This document shows positions 34,544 to 47,136 of a stretch of 64,000 nucleotides of DNA, piece by piece. Origin of the DNA: an uncultured Sphaerochaeta sp. (GTDB lineage Bacteria; Spirochaetota; Spirochaetia; Sphaerochaetales; Sphaerochaetaceae); NCBI RefSeq assembly GCF_963677315.1, contig NZ_OY781939.1, positions 806,001 to 870,000 on the forward strand, in the 5' to 3' direction. Positions within the stretch are counted from its first letter, which is position 1, and each line of letters begins with the position of its first letter. Below the pieces are notes generated by a model. That model did not search any database and was not told the DNA's origin. It worked only from the letters and a program-made list of their open reading frames with translations. The position numbers and the translations under genes are program-made.

Positions 34544-36042
34544 TTGAGTGCCTCCCTTCTTGTTCCTGTTGAATATTCCATAATCCCCACTTCACTGATA
34601 TCTTCACGTTCCAGCACGGCACTGCAACGACCTTTATACAAGACCATACACCTGTCAGAAAGCTGATGTATCTCAGGATATTCACTGGTAAATACGATCA
34701 CCCCTTTGCCCTGCGCTGCCAATTCTGCAATGATCTTGTAAATAGAAAATTTTGCACCGACATCTATGCCTTGTGTCGGATTGTCCATGATGTACAGGTC
34801 TGCATCGAGCTGCAACCACCTGCTGAGAATGACTTTCTGCTGGTTTCCACCAGAGAGACTGGTAATCGGGTCAAGGTCACTGCCCACCTTGATACCCATC
34901 TGTTTCTGGCTTCGCTTGAAGCGATCCGACTCTTCCTTTGTATTGACGAGCAAATGGGAATGCTTTGCTACAAAATACGCCAAGGAGTTGTTGTAGCGAA
35001 TCGTGAGATCGGGAAGGATTCCCCGCTCTTTCCGATTTCTGGGGATCATACCGATCCCACTTTGCATAACCTTCTTGATATCCTTCATATCGAGTGTGCC
35101 ATTTGGGCCATCAACACTACCATGATCCAAGCTTGTGGCACCAAAAAGTGCCGTTGCCAATTCATCGGTACCAGATCCTTGCAACCCAGTGATTACCAGG
35201 ATCTCTCCCCGACGCACAGAAAAGGAGATATCAAAAAAACTCTTTCCAGATAGATTTTTCGCATTCAGCACCACATCATCGCTTATGGTTGCCGGGATGG
35301 CGTCCTTGATATGTGCCTGTATGAAACTCTTGCCGATCAATAATTCAGTAGCCTGATGTTCATCAATATCCTTAATGGCGCCGGTTTTAATGAATGATCC
35401 GTCACGCAGCACCGTGTATGTATCACAGATGCTGAATATCTCCGGCATCTTGTGGGAAATATAGATGAAGGAGACCCCTTCATCCTTGAGTGCCCTCATG
35501 ATGGTAAACAGCTTCTCGATTTCACGGTTATTCAATGCGGTAGTTGGCTCGTCCATGATAATCAATTCACTGGAAAACAACAGTGCACGAGCAATTTCGA
35601 CCATCTGCTTCTGGGCAGTATCAAGATCTGCGACGAGCAAATCAGCTTTGATGCCGCTGTTCATGGAGTCAAGGACCTTTTGAGCGTGCTCAAGTTCCTT
35701 TTTCTTGTCTACCCGCAGGCCAGGCTTGCTATATTCGTATCCAAGGAACATATTCTGGAATACCGTAAGATCGTTACAGAGATTCAATTCCTGATGGATG
35801 AACCGAATTCTCAGCTCCATTGCTTTTCGTGGGGTCATGGATTCTACCACATTCCCATCAATCTCTATCGTCCCGATATCCGGAGGAAAGGTACCTGCCA
35901 GGATGTTCATCAACGTAGTCTTTCCAGCACCATTTTCACCGAGCAACCCGTGAATCTCCCCCTTCCCTACCGAGAATGAGACATCCTTCACAGCTTGTAC
36001 AGCTCCGAATGATTTGGATATATGCTTCATTTCCAGAATCAT
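34540..36042 (-). CDS. Sugar ABC transporter ATP-binding protein (RbsA/MglA type)
   Basis: A 500-residue double ATPase. The first domain has GENGAGKTT and LIMDEPTTALN; the second has LQGSGTDE in place of a normal Walker A lysine motif, as in this family, and LSGGNQQKVILSRWL with YIMDNPTQGIDVGAK. The second site is therefore probably degenerate, which is normal for RbsA. It powers import of a monosaccharide or polyol. Confidence 0.94.
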   Translation of the reverse strand: MILEMKHISKSFGAVQAVKDVSFSVGKGEIHGLLGENGAGKTTLMNILAGTFPPDIGTIEIDGNVVESMTPRKAMELRIRFIHQELNLCNDLTVFQNMFLGYEYSKPGLRVDKKKELEHAQKVLDSMNSGIKADLLVADLDTAQKQMVEIARALLFSSELIIMDEPTTALNNREIEKLFTIMRALKDEGVSFIYISHKMPEIFSICDTYTVLRDGSFIKTGAIKDIDEHQATELLIGKSFIQAHIKDAIPATISDDVVLNAKNLSGKSFFDISFSVRRGEILVITGLQGSGTDELATALFGATSLDHGSVDGPNGTLDMKDIKKVMQSGIGMIPRNRKERGILPDLTIRYNNSLAYFVAKHSHLLVNTKEESDRFKRSQKQMGIKVGSDLDPITSLSGGNQQKVILSRWLQLDADLYIMDNPTQGIDVGAKFSIYKIIAELAAQGKGVIVFTSEYPEIHQLSDRCMVLYKGRCSAVLEREDISEVGIMEYSTGTRREALK

Positions 36043-36068
36043 ATGTATCCTTCTCCCTTATACAAATG

Positions 36069-36108
36069 ATGCCCAGAGGAGACAGTAAAATCTGTCTCCA
36101 GAGGGCAT
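36069..36108 (-). repeat. Intercistronic hairpin after the CUT2 binding-protein gene
   Basis: A strong stem (ATGCCC/GGGCAT outer, GGAGACAG/CTGTCTCC inner, with a symmetric 3-base internal loop) between the binding-protein and ATPase genes. No T run follows. It likely protects the upstream mRNA segment or causes partial termination, giving more binding protein than ATPase (inference). Confidence 0.75.
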
Positions 36109-36129
36109 GAGGTTTAGAACAACCTACCG

Positions 36130-37134
36130 TTACAGGCTATAGCGGACCTTGTACAAGTCGCTTTCCATGTACTTCTTGTAGTTTGACTTATCGATCATCT
36201 CAGTGGGCACCTTGTAGGTCTTCTCAAGAGATTCGCCTTGCAATACCTTCAAACCAAGGTCGATTGCATCACGGACCATCGAGGGTGAGAAGGTGTAGGT
36301 CATGAAGTCGATACCCTCAAGACCAGAATTCTCGAACAGTTTCATGAAGCCCTCGCCAGCAGAGACACCATTGATCAGACGGATGTTGATATCTGCATTT
36401 CCATGATAGTTCTTCAGTGCCTCGACGATACCGAAAACTATTTCATCATCATGGGTCCAGATTGCCTTGATGGATTCAATTTCTGCCTTGCTCTTGGTAT
36501 TGAGGAAGTTTTCCATCTGTTCCATGGCAGTCTGCTGACTCCAATTGGTTACAAAGGACTGTACAAGATTGAACTTTGGACTGGCCGTCGAAAGGAATCC
36601 ATTGGTTCTCTCCATGGGAACTGAGGAACTATCTCCCTTGAACTCGAGGTAATTCACCTGGCCCTTTGCCAGATCTTCCTTGAAATATTCATTGAAATAG
36701 CGACCAGCACCTTCTCCGATAGCAACATTATCACCACTGATTTCAGCATCAGGGGTAAGTCCTTGGATGAAGCGGTCATACACGATCAAGGGAACACCTG
36801 CATCCATGACAGTCTGGGCAACACTTCTCAGTTCATCACCATTAACTGGCCAGAGGACGATGACATCAGGGTTCATACCGAGAATAGTCTCTACAGCATT
36901 ACTCTGTTCACTGCTCTCAGCTGCTGTCATGAAGCGATAATCAAACCCGTACTCTGCAGAGAGAGCTTTAACCTGTGCCTCACTATGCTGGATAGACTCT
37001 GCGGTGAATCCATGGTCAGCACTTGGAGTTACAACTCCCATTAGTTGCTTTTTTTCCCCTTCCTTGGCACCTTGGGCGAAAACCATGCCGGTGGTAACCA
37101 ACAACACCAGAAGCAAAACTAGAATCTTTTTCAT
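36130..37134 (-). CDS. Periplasmic sugar-binding protein (ribose/galactose type)
   Basis: A 334-residue exported protein with signal peptide MKKILVLLLVLLVTTGMVFA. The mature part shows a type I periplasmic fold: LMGVVTPSADHGFTAESIQ, an ILGMNPDVIVLWPVNGDEL hinge region, and GVPLIVYDRFIQG. The start at 37134 (ATG) follows AGGAGG; an adjacent GTG is also in frame. It is the first gene of the operon. The ligand is unknown; the dehydrogenase and isomerase downstream suggest a polyol or rare sugar. Confidence 0.93.
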   Translation of the reverse strand: MKKILVLLLVLLVTTGMVFAQGAKEGEKKQLMGVVTPSADHGFTAESIQHSEAQVKALSAEYGFDYRFMTAAESSEQSNAVETILGMNPDVIVLWPVNGDELRSVAQTVMDAGVPLIVYDRFIQGLTPDAEISGDNVAIGEGAGRYFNEYFKEDLAKGQVNYLEFKGDSSSVPMERTNGFLSTASPKFNLVQSFVTNWSQQTAMEQMENFLNTKSKAEIESIKAIWTHDDEIVFGIVEALKNYHGNADINIRLINGVSAGEGFMKLFENSGLEGIDFMTYTFSPSMVRDAIDLGLKVLQGESLEKTYKVPTEMIDKSNYKKYMESDLYKVRYSL

Positions 37135-37169
37135 CACGAACCTCCTATGCGATTGAATTCGTTAGGATA

Positions 37170-37197
37170 AGTATAGGACTTTCTGAAAATGTGTCAA
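37170..37197 (-). promoter_or_regulatory. Promoter of the CUT2 sugar operon
   Basis: On the minus strand TTGACA (37192-37197), a 16-base spacer and TATACT (37170-37175) form a near-consensus promoter. Its strength implies a repressor; the divergent LacI-family gene is the obvious candidate. I could not identify a clear LacI-type palindrome. Confidence 0.8.
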
Positions 37198-37308
37198 CTT
37201 TTTTCGTAATTATTAGTGATTTATAAGAAATTAGCTAATATATACCGAGTATTTGTGTAATTCTGTTTCAATTCATGTAAAATTTTTCATATTTGTTCGA
37301 AGATTTAC

Positions 37309-37337
37309 TTGCTCATTGAAAAAAGGAGCCTTATAGT
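37309..37337 (+). promoter_or_regulatory. Promoter of the LacI-family gene
   Basis: TTGCTC (37309-37314), a 17-base spacer and TATAGT (37332-37337). The transcript would begin about 12 bases before the ATG, close to an AGAGAGG ribosome site. Confidence 0.6.
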
Positions 37338-37355
37338 GACTTTAGAGAGGAACAC

Positions 37356-38375
37356 ATGACAGATTCACAGAAAAAGATCACATACTCAGCAATCGCTGAT
37401 CGTTCGGGAATCTCCATTGCCACCATCAGCCGGGTCATCAACAACAGCTCAAACGTCAAGGATGATACAAGAAAGAAAGTCATCGAGGCCATGAAATCGC
37501 TTGGGTATGATACATCAGCACTCGAAGCAAATACATCAAGAACCAACGACTTGATCATTTTCAATATCCCAAGCTTGGACAATCCTTTTTACAGCCTGAT
37601 AATCCAAGGGGCGAAAGCTGCTGCACAGAGAAACGGTTATAATATGTTGATCAATGAGGATCCTATCGACGAACGGTCATTGGACTCTTTCACTGCACTC
37701 CTGAAAAAAACAAATGCTGCTGGACTGATCACTACAAACTGTATTGCACGATCAACCTTACTCCGTCTCAACACCATACTCCCGCTTGTCCAATGTTGTG
37801 AGTGTATCGACGGACTTGATATCCCCTTTGTCACGATCGATGATGTTTCAGCTGCAAGAAATGCAGTTGAGTATCTGATTTCATTGGGCAAGAATAGGAT
37901 TGCTTTTATCAATGGCCCTCTCGAATATAAATATTCCCGGGACCGACTCAAGGGATACCTACAAGCTTTGGAACAGGCCAACCTCCATAAGGATCCCGAC
38001 ATCATCATACAGTTGCAGGAAATTGATTATGATATGGCCGTCTCAGCAGCAACACAACTATTGAACAGTGAACAGCGGCCTGATGCTTTCTTTGCTTCCA
38101 GTGATGTCTACGCAGCTGCAGCCATCAAGGCATCCAGACGTGCAGCGCTTCGGGTACCGGGAGATATCGCCATTGTGGGATTCGACAATATCGGCCTTTC
38201 TTCGCTATGCACTCCCTCCATCACAACGGTAAACCAACCAAAGTTCCAGTTGGGATCGCTCAGTTGCGAGATGCTCATCAAGCGTATCAATGCTGAGCAG
38301 ATACCCATTCAGAGCATGTATATGGACACTGAACTCATTGTCAGGGAGACCACACAGAAATCTGTTAGGTCCTAA
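37356..38375 (+). CDS. LacI-family transcriptional regulator
   Basis: A 339-residue repressor. The N-terminal helix-turn-helix is YSAIADRSGISIATISRVINN followed by the hinge helix, and the rest is a periplasmic-binding-like ligand domain (LIIFNIPSLDNPFYSLIIQGAKAAA, IAIVGFDNIGLSSLCTPSITTV). It is divergent from the CUT2 sugar operon and probably controls it in response to the imported sugar. Its end overlaps the convergent glycosidase gene by 11 bases. Confidence 0.93.
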   Translation: MTDSQKKITYSAIADRSGISIATISRVINNSSNVKDDTRKKVIEAMKSLGYDTSALEANTSRTNDLIIFNIPSLDNPFYSLIIQGAKAAAQRNGYNMLINEDPIDERSLDSFTALLKKTNAAGLITTNCIARSTLLRLNTILPLVQCCECIDGLDIPFVTIDDVSAARNAVEYLISLGKNRIAFINGPLEYKYSRDRLKGYLQALEQANLHKDPDIIIQLQEIDYDMAVSAATQLLNSEQRPDAFFASSDVYAAAAIKASRRAALRVPGDIAIVGFDNIGLSSLCTPSITTVNQPKFQLGSLSCEMLIKRINAEQIPIQSMYMDTELIVRETTQKSVRS

Positions 38376-39912
38376 CTAACTGTACTGGCAGAATCCCCGT
38401 TGCCGAGATCTCCTTTTTTAGCAACCGAGCCAGCGCAAGTATCGTATCCCGATTATACGCATACGCAGCAATGCTCCTGATACGTACATCCAGCTCGGCA
38501 AGATCATAGGGATTGCGAAGGGCAACAGTGAGGACCGGATGGTCCTTTGCCAGTGCATTGGCCAAGGCAATCTGCCCTGGATACTGATGGCCGTTGTAGG
38601 TTCCTACCACTACAGAGGAGCAACCTCTTGCTCCAGAAAGCACCCTCTGGATTTCTTTCTCATCAGGATTCTCACTGACAACGAGTGAACTGCCCCCGAC
38701 AAGGCGGGCCATATCAGGGGCGAATACCACCTCATGTTCCTCACTGGACACTACTGTTGCCTGAAAACAGGTCACTCCCACGAACAAGGGGTTGTCTCCC
38801 AGTGCAAAGGGAGCATCCTGTACCACGGTAAGGCCCTGAGCGTAGAGCCTCTGGTTCTCCCGGGTGTGCAGTGCACTGCCAACTACTGACAAAGGCTTTC
38901 TCTCTGATTCCTGAAGCATTTCCTTAGCAAGAAGGATCTTCTCTGTTGAGGCATCGAATACTTCACGTGAGAGGCTCCCCTCTTCCAGGGCCGTGGCAAT
39001 AGCTTCTGCTGCGACGATACCGAGGCTTATTGTGTGACTGATCAAAACCACATCCACTCCTGCCTTCATCGCAGAGACCGTACCGTCAACAGTCCCTGAA
39101 TGCTTTGCAATTGCATGCATCTCCATGCAGTCGCTGAACACCAGACCCTTGAAACCCAAGGTATTCTTGAGCAATTCAGTCATGAAGAAGGGGCTCATGG
39201 TTGCTGGAACATGCTCTTTCTCAATATCGGGGAACAGGATATGACTACTCATGATACCCTGGATCCCTCCCCTCACTGCCTCACTGAAGGGCAATATGTG
39301 GTTCTGAAGGTCTGAAAGTTCTCCACCTACGGCAGGAAGTACGAAATGGGAGTCCTGGTGTGTATCCCCATGCCCGGGAAAGTGTTTCCCAACAGCCATC
39401 ACCCCTTGGCTTTGGATACCATCAACCATGGATCGGGCAAAACGCGAAACCACATCGGGATCATCACCATAACTGCGTACCCCTATGACAGGGTTACGTG
39501 GATTGCTGTTCATATCCAGAGAAGGAGCAAAGTCCACATTGACGCCCAAAGCAGAGAGTTCCCGCCCTGTAAGAATACCTGCCCGCAGGGCACAACGCTC
39601 ATCACCGGTAGCCCCAATGGCCATGGCAGAGGGGACTATCGTACAATCACTGGAGAGACGACTGACCATACCTCCCTCCTGGTCGATACCGATCAGGGCT
39701 GGGACACCACACTCTGCTTGCACCAACTCCTGTATATCAGCACAGAGTGCAAACAGTTGCTCCTTGTCCCTGATATTCCTGGAAAACAGGATAACATTGG
39801 AAATCTTGTACTTCCTTACAGCTTCCCTAAATGCATCGTCCAGGGTGTAGCCAGGCAGACCACACATCAAGTGTTGGCCAATCCTGCACGCCAATGAGAG
39901 TTCTAAGTCCAT
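38365..39912 (-). CDS. Glycoside hydrolase family 3 (beta-N-acetylhexosaminidase, NagZ-like)
   Basis: A 515-residue enzyme starting at the ATG at 39912, after AAGGAG. The GH3 barrel has IGIDQEGGMVSRL, GVNVDFAPSLDMN, the NagZ-type loop KHFPGHGDTHQDSH with the Asp-His acid/base pair, and the nucleophile in LVFSDCMEMHAI. A C-terminal domain of about 170 residues makes it longer than enterobacterial NagZ and like the two-domain Bacillus type. There is no signal peptide, so it acts in the cytoplasm on GlcNAc-containing sugars. Confidence 0.88.
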   Translation of the reverse strand: MDLELSLACRIGQHLMCGLPGYTLDDAFREAVRKYKISNVILFSRNIRDKEQLFALCADIQELVQAECGVPALIGIDQEGGMVSRLSSDCTIVPSAMAIGATGDERCALRAGILTGRELSALGVNVDFAPSLDMNSNPRNPVIGVRSYGDDPDVVSRFARSMVDGIQSQGVMAVGKHFPGHGDTHQDSHFVLPAVGGELSDLQNHILPFSEAVRGGIQGIMSSHILFPDIEKEHVPATMSPFFMTELLKNTLGFKGLVFSDCMEMHAIAKHSGTVDGTVSAMKAGVDVVLISHTISLGIVAAEAIATALEEGSLSREVFDASTEKILLAKEMLQESERKPLSVVGSALHTRENQRLYAQGLTVVQDAPFALGDNPLFVGVTCFQATVVSSEEHEVVFAPDMARLVGGSSLVVSENPDEKEIQRVLSGARGCSSVVVGTYNGHQYPGQIALANALAKDHPVLTVALRNPYDLAELDVRIRSIAAYAYNRDTILALARLLKKEISATGILPVQLVRT

Positions 39913-39964
39913 GTGAGTTGCTCCTTCAATGAAACAATCATACCACAAAGAGCCATCCAATACC

Positions 39965-40000
39965 AAGAAAGGCGTTGCCCACACAACGGAGGGCAACGCC
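39965..40000 (-). terminator. Terminator of the glutathione peroxidase gene
   Basis: A perfect 10-bp stem (GGCGTTGCCC at 39971-39980 with GGGCAACGCC at 39991-40000) followed on the minus strand by TTTCTT. It lies just after the peroxidase stop. Confidence 0.88.
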
Positions 40001-40030
40001 AGCAAAGGTCAATACTGTTATTTTGGAGAT

Positions 40031-40576
40031 TTACAAAAGTTTCTCGACGGAAACGGCTACATCACCAAGATCATGAGTCGGCTCAAAACGGGTAACCACT
40101 TCCCCATTTCTGTCAACGAGGAACTTGGTAAAGTTCCATTTGATCGACGGATCCTTCTCATACTCGGAGTCAACCTCACGCAATTTTCCATCAAGAATAG
40201 GACCAATCCTGTGGCTCATGTCGAACCCTGCGAATCCCTTCTTGCTCTTCAGGTACTTATACAAGGGAAGAGCATCTTCACCGTTGACTTCTACCTTTCC
40301 GAACTGAGGAAACTTGGTTCCATACTTGAGCTTGCAGATTTCGTGGATCTCCTCGATTGCCTCGGGAGCTTGTCCATCGAACTGGTTGCAGGGAAAGTCC
40401 AGGATTTCAAAACCCTTTCCCTGATAGGTTTCATAGAGCTTCTCCAGCTCAGTGTACTGAGGGGTAAAACCACACTGAGTGGCAGTGTTCACAATCAGGA
40501 GTACCTTGCCTTTATACTCGGAAAGGTCTACCTGTTTTCCTTCCCGGTCTTGTACTGAGTAATCATATACGTTCAT
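40031..40576 (-). CDS. Glutathione peroxidase-type thiol peroxidase (Cys form)
   Basis: A 181-residue peroxidase. C35 in NTATQCGFT replaces selenocysteine; the FPCNQFDGQ motif and the W-N pair in KWNFTKF complete the catalytic set. C81 (HEICKLKYG) sits where the resolving cysteine of thioredoxin-dependent members lies, so thioredoxin rather than glutathione is the likely reductant. It is monocistronic, with a good promoter and terminator. Confidence 0.95.
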   Translation of the reverse strand: MNVYDYSVQDREGKQVDLSEYKGKVLLIVNTATQCGFTPQYTELEKLYETYQGKGFEILDFPCNQFDGQAPEAIEEIHEICKLKYGTKFPQFGKVEVNGEDALPLYKYLKSKKGFAGFDMSHRIGPILDGKLREVDSEYEKDPSIKWNFTKFLVDRNGEVVTRFEPTHDLGDVAVSVEKLL

Positions 40577-40630
40577 TGGAGCCTCCTATTTATATCGCTT
40601 GCTATTTAATTTTCCAAAACTTATATGTAG

Positions 40631-40659
40631 ATAGTACCTACCCCTTATGTATTTGTCAA
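40631..40659 (-). promoter_or_regulatory. Promoter of the peroxidase gene
   Basis: On the minus strand TTGACA (40654-40659), a 17-base spacer and TACTAT (40631-40636), about 55 bases before the start codon. Confidence 0.75.
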
Positions 40660-40685
40660 GTGTTTTAATAAGAGTTTGTTGAAAC

Positions 40686-40717
40686 TACCCCGGACACACA
40701 CTCGTATGACCGGGGTA
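40686..40717 (-). terminator. Terminator of the beta-galactosidase operon
   Basis: A perfect 8-bp stem (TACCCCGG at 40686-40693, CCGGGGTA at 40710-40717) with a 16-base loop, just after the lacZ stop. The T run is short (GTTTC), so the strength is uncertain. Confidence 0.65.
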
Positions 40718-40725
40718 ATCTAGAC

Positions 40726-44707
<3,982 letters not shown>

Positions 44708-44711
<4 letters not shown>

Positions 44712-45586
44712 CGCTTACCTCCCACTTTGATCTGGACGAAGGAGAGAACAGCAACCATCACCAGGATTGCATAGGATACTGCCGCCGCATACCCAAATTG
44801 TGGGTTGTACATAAACGACAGGTTATAGATGTATTGGCTGATCGAGAGGGTTGCAATCCCTGGACCTCCGTTGGTCAGGGTACGTACCTCATCGAAGAGT
44901 TGCAATGTCCCATTGGTGGACATGATGGTAGTCAAGAGAATCACTGGCTTGAGCAGTGGGATGGTTATAGAGAAGAATTGCCTGCTCGCTGAGGCTCCGT
45001 CGATACGGGCTGCCTCATATACGTTCCGGTTGATATTCTGGAGTCCCGCAAGATAGAACACGGTATTATACCCGGTCCATCTCCAAGTAATGGTAAGGAT
45101 GATGACAAATTTTGCCCAGACGGGATGGGTCAGCCAGCTGATCGGCTCAGAAAGCATGCCAATGCCAACCAGGGCTGTATTCATGATCCCATCAATGGAG
45201 AAAAATGATTTAAAGATCATGGCCGAGGAAACTAAACTGGTCGCACACGGCAAAAAGATCATGGTCCTGAAAATCCCCCTGCCTTTAAGCTTGGGATCGT
45301 TCAGCATGGTGGCCAGGACCAATGCAAACAACAGCATAATGGGGACTTGGATCACAAGATAGGTGACAACGTTTCCCACTGAGGTGAGAAACATCTCATC
45401 CTCAAACAGTCGAGCGTAGTTCTTTAATCCTGCAAATTTCAGGTTATTCCCCCTTCCTGATTGCAACGAAAGCAGGAACGCACTAATCATTGGATAGAAG
45501 TTCAGGATAAAGATGAATAGTGCTGCAGGAATAACGAACAACCAGCCGTACAGGTTGATCTTTCGAGTCAGATTGCTTTTTGCCAT
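44708..45586 (-). CDS. Sugar ABC transporter permease (MalF/LacF type)
   Basis: A 292-residue permease with six helices. The EAA loop is NVYEAARIDGASASRQFFSITIPL. It pairs with the MalG-type protein to form the membrane channel of a CUT1 importer. It is separated from the binding-protein gene by an 80-base gap holding a stable hairpin. Confidence 0.93.
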
Positions 45587-45615
45587 GACGGTTTCCCTTA
45601 TCTATGCCGGTACAA

Positions 45616-45648
45616 ATCCGATACCGCCAGTATACAGCGGTATCGGAT
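45616..45648 (-). repeat. Intercistronic hairpin after the CUT1 binding-protein gene
   Basis: A perfect 12-bp stem (ATCCGATACCGC at 45616-45627, GCGGTATCGGAT at 45637-45648) with a 9-base loop and no T run. It is placed just like the hairpin after the CUT2 binding-protein gene, and the likely result is more binding protein than permease. Confidence 0.8.
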
Positions 45649-45665
45649 ATCGATGTGGATTAAAA

Positions 45666-46964
45666 CTACTCGCTCATCAGGAATTCGACATTCTTCTGTG
45701 CAGTTCCAAGAGCTGCATCAATGTTCGTTCCCTGCATTACTTCGCTCAATGCACGGGCGATGGCATCACGGGCTTCATAGTTGAAAACACCGTACTTGAC
45801 GTTGGGAACATTGCCTGCAAAACCTACCAAGTCCTCATAGATCTTCTGACCACCAAAGAACTCAATGGGGGTCGCATAGACCGGGCTTTCTGCGGCAGGA
45901 AGCCAGGTTGCAATTGCTCCACTGGTTGGCAGAATGGTCTCATATAGAGCAACGCTCCCACCAAAGGTCTTTGCCAAGAAATCGATGGCAACATCAGGAT
46001 ACTTGGAATTTGCCATGACCATCCAACCTGAACCACCCTGGCTGGAGTAGTTCACAGAGCTGCTGATATTGGCGAATCTGGGAGTATTTGCAACAGCCCA
46101 GAGGCCCTTCTGGGACTCCTCGGCCTGGATGGATCCACTGATCCAGCAGCCGTTGATGGTAGAGGCAACCGTTCCATTGTTCAGTGTTGCAATATAGGCA
46201 TTCCAATCTGGTACAAGCAGACAGACACCACTCTCAACCATCTCCTTGGTAATACGGAGTGCTTCCTTGAGAACAGGATTGTCCTTGATATAGGCACTTC
46301 CATCCTCATTGAACATCCAAGTGCCTGCACTTTGTAGCATCAACATGGGGAAATCGGGCTCATTGGCCACCGTGCTGATCATAGACACACCGGTTTTTTG
46401 CTTGACAATTTTGCCCAACTCGATGAATCGTTCCCAGGTGATGTCGTTAAAATCACTTACCTTGAGACCGGCTTTCTCAACGATGTCTCTTCTGAGGAAT
46501 GTACCGGTTGCTCCGTTGTCAAAGGGAACTCCATAGTGGTTACCATCTATGGTTCCAACATCAACCTTGAACTGGGCAAACTGGCTAAGGTCAATTTTTC
46601 CATTGAGGGGTACATAGGCTTCAGGATAGGTCATCACATTCTTCTGGATTGCGTTATCCTGCATCAGGATGATGTCCGGAAGATTCTCGGTGGCATTGGC
46701 ACTGAGGCTGGTGATCAGCTTCTGCTGCAGATCATTCCAGGGTGTCTCAACCACATTGATGGTAACATTTGGCTTGATGTCCTTGTAAATCTTTGCCGCC
46801 TCCTCCATGGCATAGATGTTGAACATCGGATCCCAGCACCATACCGTCAAGGTGACAGGGGCATTGGGGTCTACAACCTCAGCCTTTTTCTCTTCAGCAC
46901 CACCGGCGAATAGCATGGTTGATCCCAGGACCAATACCAATAGCACATACAACATTTTTTTCAT
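45666..46964 (-). CDS. Extracellular sugar-binding protein (CUT1, family 1)
   Basis: A 432-residue exported protein with signal peptide MKKMLYVLLVLVLGSTMLFA followed by GGAEEKK. The mature sequence has VTLTVWCWDPMFNIYAMEEAA and IDFLAKTFGGS, as in family 1 solute-binding proteins. AAGGAGG precedes the ATG. It is the first gene of the lac operon and likely binds a galactoside or galacto-oligosaccharide (inferred from lacZ). Confidence 0.93.
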   Translation of the reverse strand: MKKMLYVLLVLVLGSTMLFAGGAEEKKAEVVDPNAPVTLTVWCWDPMFNIYAMEEAAKIYKDIKPNVTINVVETPWNDLQQKLITSLSANATENLPDIILMQDNAIQKNVMTYPEAYVPLNGKIDLSQFAQFKVDVGTIDGNHYGVPFDNGATGTFLRRDIVEKAGLKVSDFNDITWERFIELGKIVKQKTGVSMISTVANEPDFPMLMLQSAGTWMFNEDGSAYIKDNPVLKEALRITKEMVESGVCLLVPDWNAYIATLNNGTVASTINGCWISGSIQAEESQKGLWAVANTPRFANISSSVNYSSQGGSGWMVMANSKYPDVAIDFLAKTFGGSVALYETILPTSGAIATWLPAAESPVYATPIEFFGGQKIYEDLVGFAGNVPNVKYGVFNYEARDAIARALSEVMQGTNIDAALGTAQKNVEFLMSE

Positions 46965-47033
46965 TGCATTCCTCCTTGTTGTTCTTTGAACAAGCTTGCT
47001 ACGTTTTCTATTGTTTCATGATAGGGGCAGGCC

Positions 47034-47052
47034 TGTCACAGCGAAAGTGACA
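47034..47052. promoter_or_regulatory. Inverted repeat between the lac operon and the kinase gene
   Basis: TGTCAC and GTGACA, 7 bases apart, form a perfect 6-bp inverted repeat in the divergent intergenic region. TGTCAC recurs at 49073-49078 upstream of the outer-membrane-like gene. It could be a regulator site, perhaps of the response regulator encoded nearby (inference). Confidence 0.35.
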
Positions 47053-47120
47053 AGAATACTGAAAACATCTTTTTTTTCGGCCTTCTTCCGGTACAAAAAT
47101 ACCGACTCTCATCTTCCTTA

Positions 47121-47136
47121 TGGTATACTGTCCCCA
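47121..47136 (+). promoter_or_regulatory. Extended -10 promoter of the kinase gene
   Basis: TGG-TATACT (47121-47129) is an extended -10 element with no clear -35. The expected start falls at 47135-47137, on the ATG itself. No ribosome site is present, so the mRNA may be leaderless. Confidence 0.5.
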
